Shown here: positions 28,350 to 31,608 of the stretch, in pieces
Numbering within the stretch: position 1 is the stretch's first letter
Layout of the letters: each line of letters starts with the position of its first letter
The notes under the pieces: model-generated
Told to the model about the DNA's origin: nothing
Seen by the model: only the letters and a program-made list of their open reading frames with translations
Database searches by the model: none
Program-made: the position numbers and the translations under genes
Source of the DNA: an uncultured Clostridia bacterium
Lineage (GTDB): Bacteria; Bacillota; Clostridia; Christensenellales; Borkfalkiaceae
DNA length: 31,608 nt
Reading direction: 5' to 3'
Assembly (NCBI GenBank): GCA_947090365.1
Contig: CAMUNT010000007.1
Location: forward strand, 1-31,608

Positions 28350-29219
28350 ATGCATCACCTGATTATCAGCGAAGCAAATTTATATAAGAAGCGCAAGTGC
28401 TTCGAAACCGTAAAATCGGTATTCGAAAAGGCGGGCGTACGGTACGACCTGCACGTAACCGACACCAAGCAGTCGGTGCGGGATATTACCGCTAAGCTCA
28501 CCTCTGCGGACGGCAATTCCATAATAGTTCTCGGCGGTGACGGAACTCTTCACGACGTAATCAATTCCTTCGTTAATTTCGGCGGAAACTGTCTGGGCCT
28601 CATTCCTTTCGGCACCGGCAACGACTTTGCCGAATCGGCGCATATTCCGTTCGACGTGAAAAAGGCCGCCGAGCTGATAGTGAACAACGAACCGAAGTTT
28701 GTAGACTTTATAGAGTTTGACAGCGGGCTGAGAAGCCTGAACGCTTTCGGAATGGGTATCGACGTGGACGTCGTGGAGCGCGCGTATTCGGGAAAAAATT
28801 TAAAACGCTCTAAATATCTGCGCGCCCTTATAGTAAGCCTGATAAAATTCAAAAGCCACGATTTTACAATCCGCTATAACGGCAGGGAAGAAAAGCATTT
28901 CGGGCTTATTGCCGCAGTCGGCAACGGCAGGCAGTTCGGCGGGGGAATTAAGCTTTTCCCCGACGCGGCCGTAGACGACGGTTACCTGGACCTGTTTATG
29001 GTAGACTTTATTTCGAAGCCTAAAATGATAGGCGCGTTCATAAAGCTTATGCGCGGAAAGATAAACAAGGTAAAGCAGGTTACGGCGGTTAAAGTAAAGG
29101 AAGTTGAATTTATCCCCGACAGCGAAAATTACCGTTTTCAGGCTGACGGTGAAATTTACGGCAATATTCCCGTAAAAGCGAAAATAGTAGAAAAGAAACT
29201 TAAATTTTATACGGTATGA
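28350..29219 (+). CDS. Diacylglycerol kinase family (DgkB/YegS-type) lipid kinase
   Basis: The protein has 289 residues from ATG 28350 (GAGAGGAT upstream). A much longer frame beginning at 28062 runs through the opposite cca gene and the promoter and is rejected. The nucleotide-binding motif VLGGDGTLHDVINSF, the PFGTGNDFA loop, and the C-terminal FGGGIKLFPDAAVDDGYLDL are diagnostic of the DAGK catalytic family. It phosphorylates diacylglycerol or a related lipid at the membrane using ATP. The stop overlaps the next gene by 4 nt (ATGA). Confidence 0.9.
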   Translation: MHHLIISEANLYKKRKCFETVKSVFEKAGVRYDLHVTDTKQSVRDITAKLTSADGNSIIVLGGDGTLHDVINSFVNFGGNCLGLIPFGTGNDFAESAHIPFDVKKAAELIVNNEPKFVDFIEFDSGLRSLNAFGMGIDVDVVERAYSGKNLKRSKYLRALIVSLIKFKSHDFTIRYNGREEKHFGLIAAVGNGRQFGGGIKLFPDAAVDDGYLDLFMVDFISKPKMIGAFIKLMRGKINKVKQVTAVKVKEVEFIPDSENYRFQADGEIYGNIPVKAKIVEKKLKFYTV

Positions 29220-30280
29220 CAGGCAAGTATTTAAAACGCATTATTGACGGAGTGCCTACGGCGGTAGTCGTCATAAATAAAAAATTAAAGGCGGTATTTT
29301 CAAATACCGCGTTTAAAAATCTTTTCCCCTTTAAAAAGTCGGACTGTCTGGGGGAAATAACCTGCTGTGCCCGTTCCTCCTCGCACTGCGGAGGCGAAGA
29401 TTGCCGCGGATGTCAGCTGAAGGAGGCGTTTACAGACGCAAGCCTTTCGCAAAAGGAAGTGAACCGCAGAATTTTCCAGAAGGTTATAAACGACGGAGTG
29501 TGCCACGACGTTTCCTATTCTCTCACCGTAAAACCCCTTGGGGGCGAGCTGTATATGGGAATTATAGACGACGCGTTCGAGCTTGAAATAGCGCAGGAGC
29601 TTCAAACCGCAAAGGATATTCAGCAACGGCTTCTGCCTGCCGGAAACTGGGCGGGCGGAAAGCGATACGCATATACCTATATTCCCTGCCGCGACATCGG
29701 GGGAGATTTGCCCGACGTATTTACCGTCGGAAATTCCGCCTGCGGAGTAATTGCCGACGTTTCGGGCAAAGGAATTTCCGCGGGAATGCTGTCCGCATTC
29801 GTCAAAGCCGCTTACGATAAAACCGAGTTTTCGCCAGCAAAGGCGATTGAAAACCTCAACCGTAAATTCTACGCTTTAAACCTTGACGAGAGAAATTACG
29901 TCACCGTTGCCGTAGTGAGAATAGACGAAGACACGATAACCTACTCTATGGCGGGGCATAACGTGCCCATACTTTTAAAGACGGGGACGGGAATAACGAG
30001 GATAATGCTCAACTCCCCTCCCGTTTCAAGCTGGTTTGAAAATCCGTCCTATTACGAGGACGTTATCCCGTATAAAAAAGGTGATATTTTAGTGCTTTTA
30101 ACCGACGGCGTTACCGAGTGCAAGAATGCGCGGGGCGATATGTTCGGCGCAGACGGTGCGATTAAAACCCTGTCCGTTTCGCGCACCGCCGAAGAATTTA
30201 TTAAAAATCTCGAAGTAAATCTGAAAAACTTCAAATCGAGCTTCGACGACGACATAACGGCAATAGCCTTCGATTTATAA
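29216..30280 (+). CDS. PAS domain-PP2C (SpoIIE/RsbU-type) serine phosphatase
   Basis: The protein has 354 residues. The N-terminal PAS-like domain (about 5-125, GVPTAVVVINKKLKAVFSNT) contains a Cys cluster C44, C50, C51, C58, C63, C66 with spacing C-x4-C-x2-C at its end, suggestive of a metal or Fe-S site. A helical linker (QELQTAKDIQQRLLP) leads to a SpoIIE-type PP2C domain with DIGGDLPDVF, IADVSGKGISAGML, LLTDGVTE and FDDDITAIAF, containing the metal-binding Asp residues. Such proteins dephosphorylate anti-sigma-factor antagonists. No partner anti-sigma or STAS gene is in the window. It is co-translated with the lipid kinase through ATGA. Confidence 0.88.
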   Translation: MTGKYLKRIIDGVPTAVVVINKKLKAVFSNTAFKNLFPFKKSDCLGEITCCARSSSHCGGEDCRGCQLKEAFTDASLSQKEVNRRIFQKVINDGVCHDVSYSLTVKPLGGELYMGIIDDAFELEIAQELQTAKDIQQRLLPAGNWAGGKRYAYTYIPCRDIGGDLPDVFTVGNSACGVIADVSGKGISAGMLSAFVKAAYDKTEFSPAKAIENLNRKFYALNLDERNYVTVAVVRIDEDTITYSMAGHNVPILLKTGTGITRIMLNSPPVSSWFENPSYYEDVIPYKKGDILVLLTDGVTECKNARGDMFGADGAIKTLSVSRTAEEFIKNLEVNLKNFKSSFDDDITAIAFDL

Positions 30281-30315
30281 AGTGAGTTGCGGTTTTGCAA
30301 TTCACTTTTTAATTT
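30280..30315 (+). terminator. Intrinsic terminator after the PP2C gene
   Basis: AAGTGAGTTGC/GCAATTCACTT (30280-30290, 30297-30307; one G-U pair) is followed by TTTAATTTTT. Confidence 0.8.
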
Positions 30316-30376
30316 TTCAGCGCTAAATTAAGGAAATTTGCCCGATAGAGCAAAACCGTACGATTGTCAAATACTA

Positions 30377-30405
30377 TTGACAAAGGCATTTTATGAGTAT
30401 ATAAT
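30377..30405 (+). promoter_or_regulatory. Consensus promoter of the terminal lipoprotein gene
   Basis: TTGACA (30377-30382) and TATAAT (30400-30405) are 17 bp apart. Transcription should start near 30412. Confidence 0.85.
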
Positions 30406-30436
30406 TTAAATACGTTAATATATAGGAGAGTTAATT

Positions 30437-31525
30437 ATGAAAAACAAGAAAAGAATATTTACCGCTTTTGCGTTGATATCGGCGTTATCCGCTCTTGCGT
30501 TTACAGGCTGTACCGGCGATAAGCCCGAGGGCGACGGCAACAAGACGCCCGCAGGCGTTATCGAAGGCGATTACAACGATAAGAGCGACGAGGAAGTAAA
30601 AGATATAATCGATAATATCAATCCCGACGACCTTTTCGGCAATGCCGACGCCGAAGACGGTTCCTTTACCTTGCACGTAACCGAAAATACGGAAGCAGGT
30701 ATGGCGTTGGGGGCATATATGAACGTAAACGGTTCGATGAACGTCGATTACAAAATGTACGTCGATGCAGACAGCAAATTCACAGGAGCCGGCACGCTGG
30801 GCTTAAAAGCAAATTACTTTAACGCGTTGACGGAAGACGGACAACCGCAAACTATGGCCTTCGACGTATCGGCGAGCGTTTACAACGATATGCAGTTCGT
30901 ATACGGCTCGTTCGAAGGCTTAGACGAAAGCGCTTTGACGGGTAAGCTGGATATAAATAAGCTTATGGGAAGCATAGGCGGTATTCAGGGAGGAATCTCT
31001 CTTTTAGATACCTCCGGAATAACTGGCTCAGGCGAAATCAATATAATGGATATGCTTGCAATGGCAAAGCAGTTTGACGTTGCCGTTACCTTCGATACCT
31101 CGGACGGCGTCAAGGTTAAACTGAGCGCAAGCGAAGAAACTGTATGGAAATTACTTATTGCAAGCGAAGTCGAAGAAGAAACGGTTAATCAGATTAAAGA
31201 GCTTGTTACCTTCAATAAGTTCCTGTTTGACGTATACCTCTCGATTGACGCGAACGGCAGATTCGACTGCGCAAGCCAGGTTATGGATATCGGCGTTTCT
31301 ATGCCTATACCTGCCCCCGGCAGCCCCGCACCCACCGACAGCACGTCAAGTGTACCTACGGTAACCGCTTTCGTCAAGGGTTCGACAGTGATTAAGTCTA
31401 TCAATGAAAAAGTAACCGTTCCCGATTCCGTTAAAGAATACAAAGATATGACCGACGAGCTGCTTGATATGATTAAAAGCAAGTTTCCGCAGGAGCCTGC
31501 GCCCAATCCCGAAGAAACGGTTTAA
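30437..31525 (+). CDS. Large lipoprotein of unknown function
   Basis: The protein has 362 residues. The signal MKNKKRIFTAFALISALSAL is followed by lipobox AFTGC (Cys25), then a short acidic linker. The mature part consists of long amphipathic beta-strand stretches alternating Asp/Lys/Thr (for example MNVDYKMYVDADSKFTGAGT), like lipoproteins with a lipid-carrier half-barrel (LppX/LolA-like or DUF6612 types). That comparison is structural impression only. AGGAGAG precedes ATG 30437 and the promoter is strong, so it is probably abundant. After the stop, GGAATTAC/GTAATTCC and AATTCCC/GGGAATT (about 31550-31579) form two mutually exclusive hairpins with no clear T-run. Confidence 0.7.
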   Translation: MKNKKRIFTAFALISALSALAFTGCTGDKPEGDGNKTPAGVIEGDYNDKSDEEVKDIIDNINPDDLFGNADAEDGSFTLHVTENTEAGMALGAYMNVNGSMNVDYKMYVDADSKFTGAGTLGLKANYFNALTEDGQPQTMAFDVSASVYNDMQFVYGSFEGLDESALTGKLDINKLMGSIGGIQGGISLLDTSGITGSGEINIMDMLAMAKQFDVAVTFDTSDGVKVKLSASEETVWKLLIASEVEEETVNQIKELVTFNKFLFDVYLSIDANGRFDCASQVMDIGVSMPIPAPGSPAPTDSTSSVPTVTAFVKGSTVIKSINEKVTVPDSVKEYKDMTDELLDMIKSKFPQEPAPNPEETV

Positions 31526-31608
31526 TATACTGATTTAAAAAACAGGGTCCGGAATTACGGTAATTCCCATAGGGAATTTAATAAAACGCAAATAAAAAGA
31601 TTTAGGCA

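Overview
The window looks like chromosome from an uncultured, low-to-moderate GC Bacillota of the class Clostridia, probably gut-associated. The reasons are consensus sigma-A promoters (TTGACA, 17 bp, TATAAT) in front of many genes, strong AGGAGG-type ribosome binding sites, the rpsF-ssb-rpsR order, YggS, rubrerythrin, PepV-type peptidase and NarL-type two-component families, and an Lsa-type ABC-F gene. The species cannot be named from sequence alone.

Positions 1-6136 are AT-rich and accessory. They hold the start of a GNAT acetyltransferase, a 437-residue protein with a HEPN-like R-N-x3-H motif, an IS3-family transposase remnant, and a 3.8 kb defence island bounded by a 65 bp direct repeat (2218-2282 and 6072-6136). 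The right repeat runs into the 3' end of tRNA-Glu, and a third, degenerate tRNA-Glu 3' end lies at 2091-2111, so this tRNA end looks like a repeatedly used insertion site. The island carries a DpnII-like operon: a Dam-family methylase with an added N-terminal helix-turn-helix, a DpnII endonuclease broken by a one-base frameshift, a second DNA methylase, and an AbiTii-type protein.

Positions 6129-8303 hold tRNA-Glu, tRNA-Met and initiator tRNA-fMet, transcribed leftward. Divergent from them is an Lsa-type ABC-F ribosome protection gene behind a leader with a tiny upstream ORF and an intrinsic terminator, the layout of antibiotic-inducible attenuation. Positions 8309-11857 read leftward: an FtsZ-like protein with an eroded GTP-binding loop, a metallophosphoesterase, and a pectate-lyase-like lipoprotein coupled to it. 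Positions 12056-13299 hold a coding remnant, a frameshifted DUF6809-like gene divergent from a leaderless XRE regulator, and a MIF-family tautomerase.

Positions 13353-15926 are a leftward radC - histidine kinase - response regulator operon. A PepV-like M20 peptidase follows on the plus strand, then two related four-helix membrane proteins, tRNA-Arg with an unusual palindrome, and a DUF21-CBS (HlyC/CorC) transporter. The transporter's roughly 200 nt leader encodes a 42-residue peptide beginning MDDGP whose reading frame covers an intrinsic terminator; this is the most striking regulatory candidate in the window.

The rest is mostly housekeeping: a lipoprotein; an ABC ATPase-permease-yggS operon; rubrerythrin; a second XRE plus small-gene unit built like the first; a PAP2 phosphatase; rpsF-ssb-rpsR with a hairpin leader; CCA-adding enzyme; a diacylglycerol-kinase-family gene coupled to a PAS-PP2C phosphatase; and a large lipoprotein at the right end.
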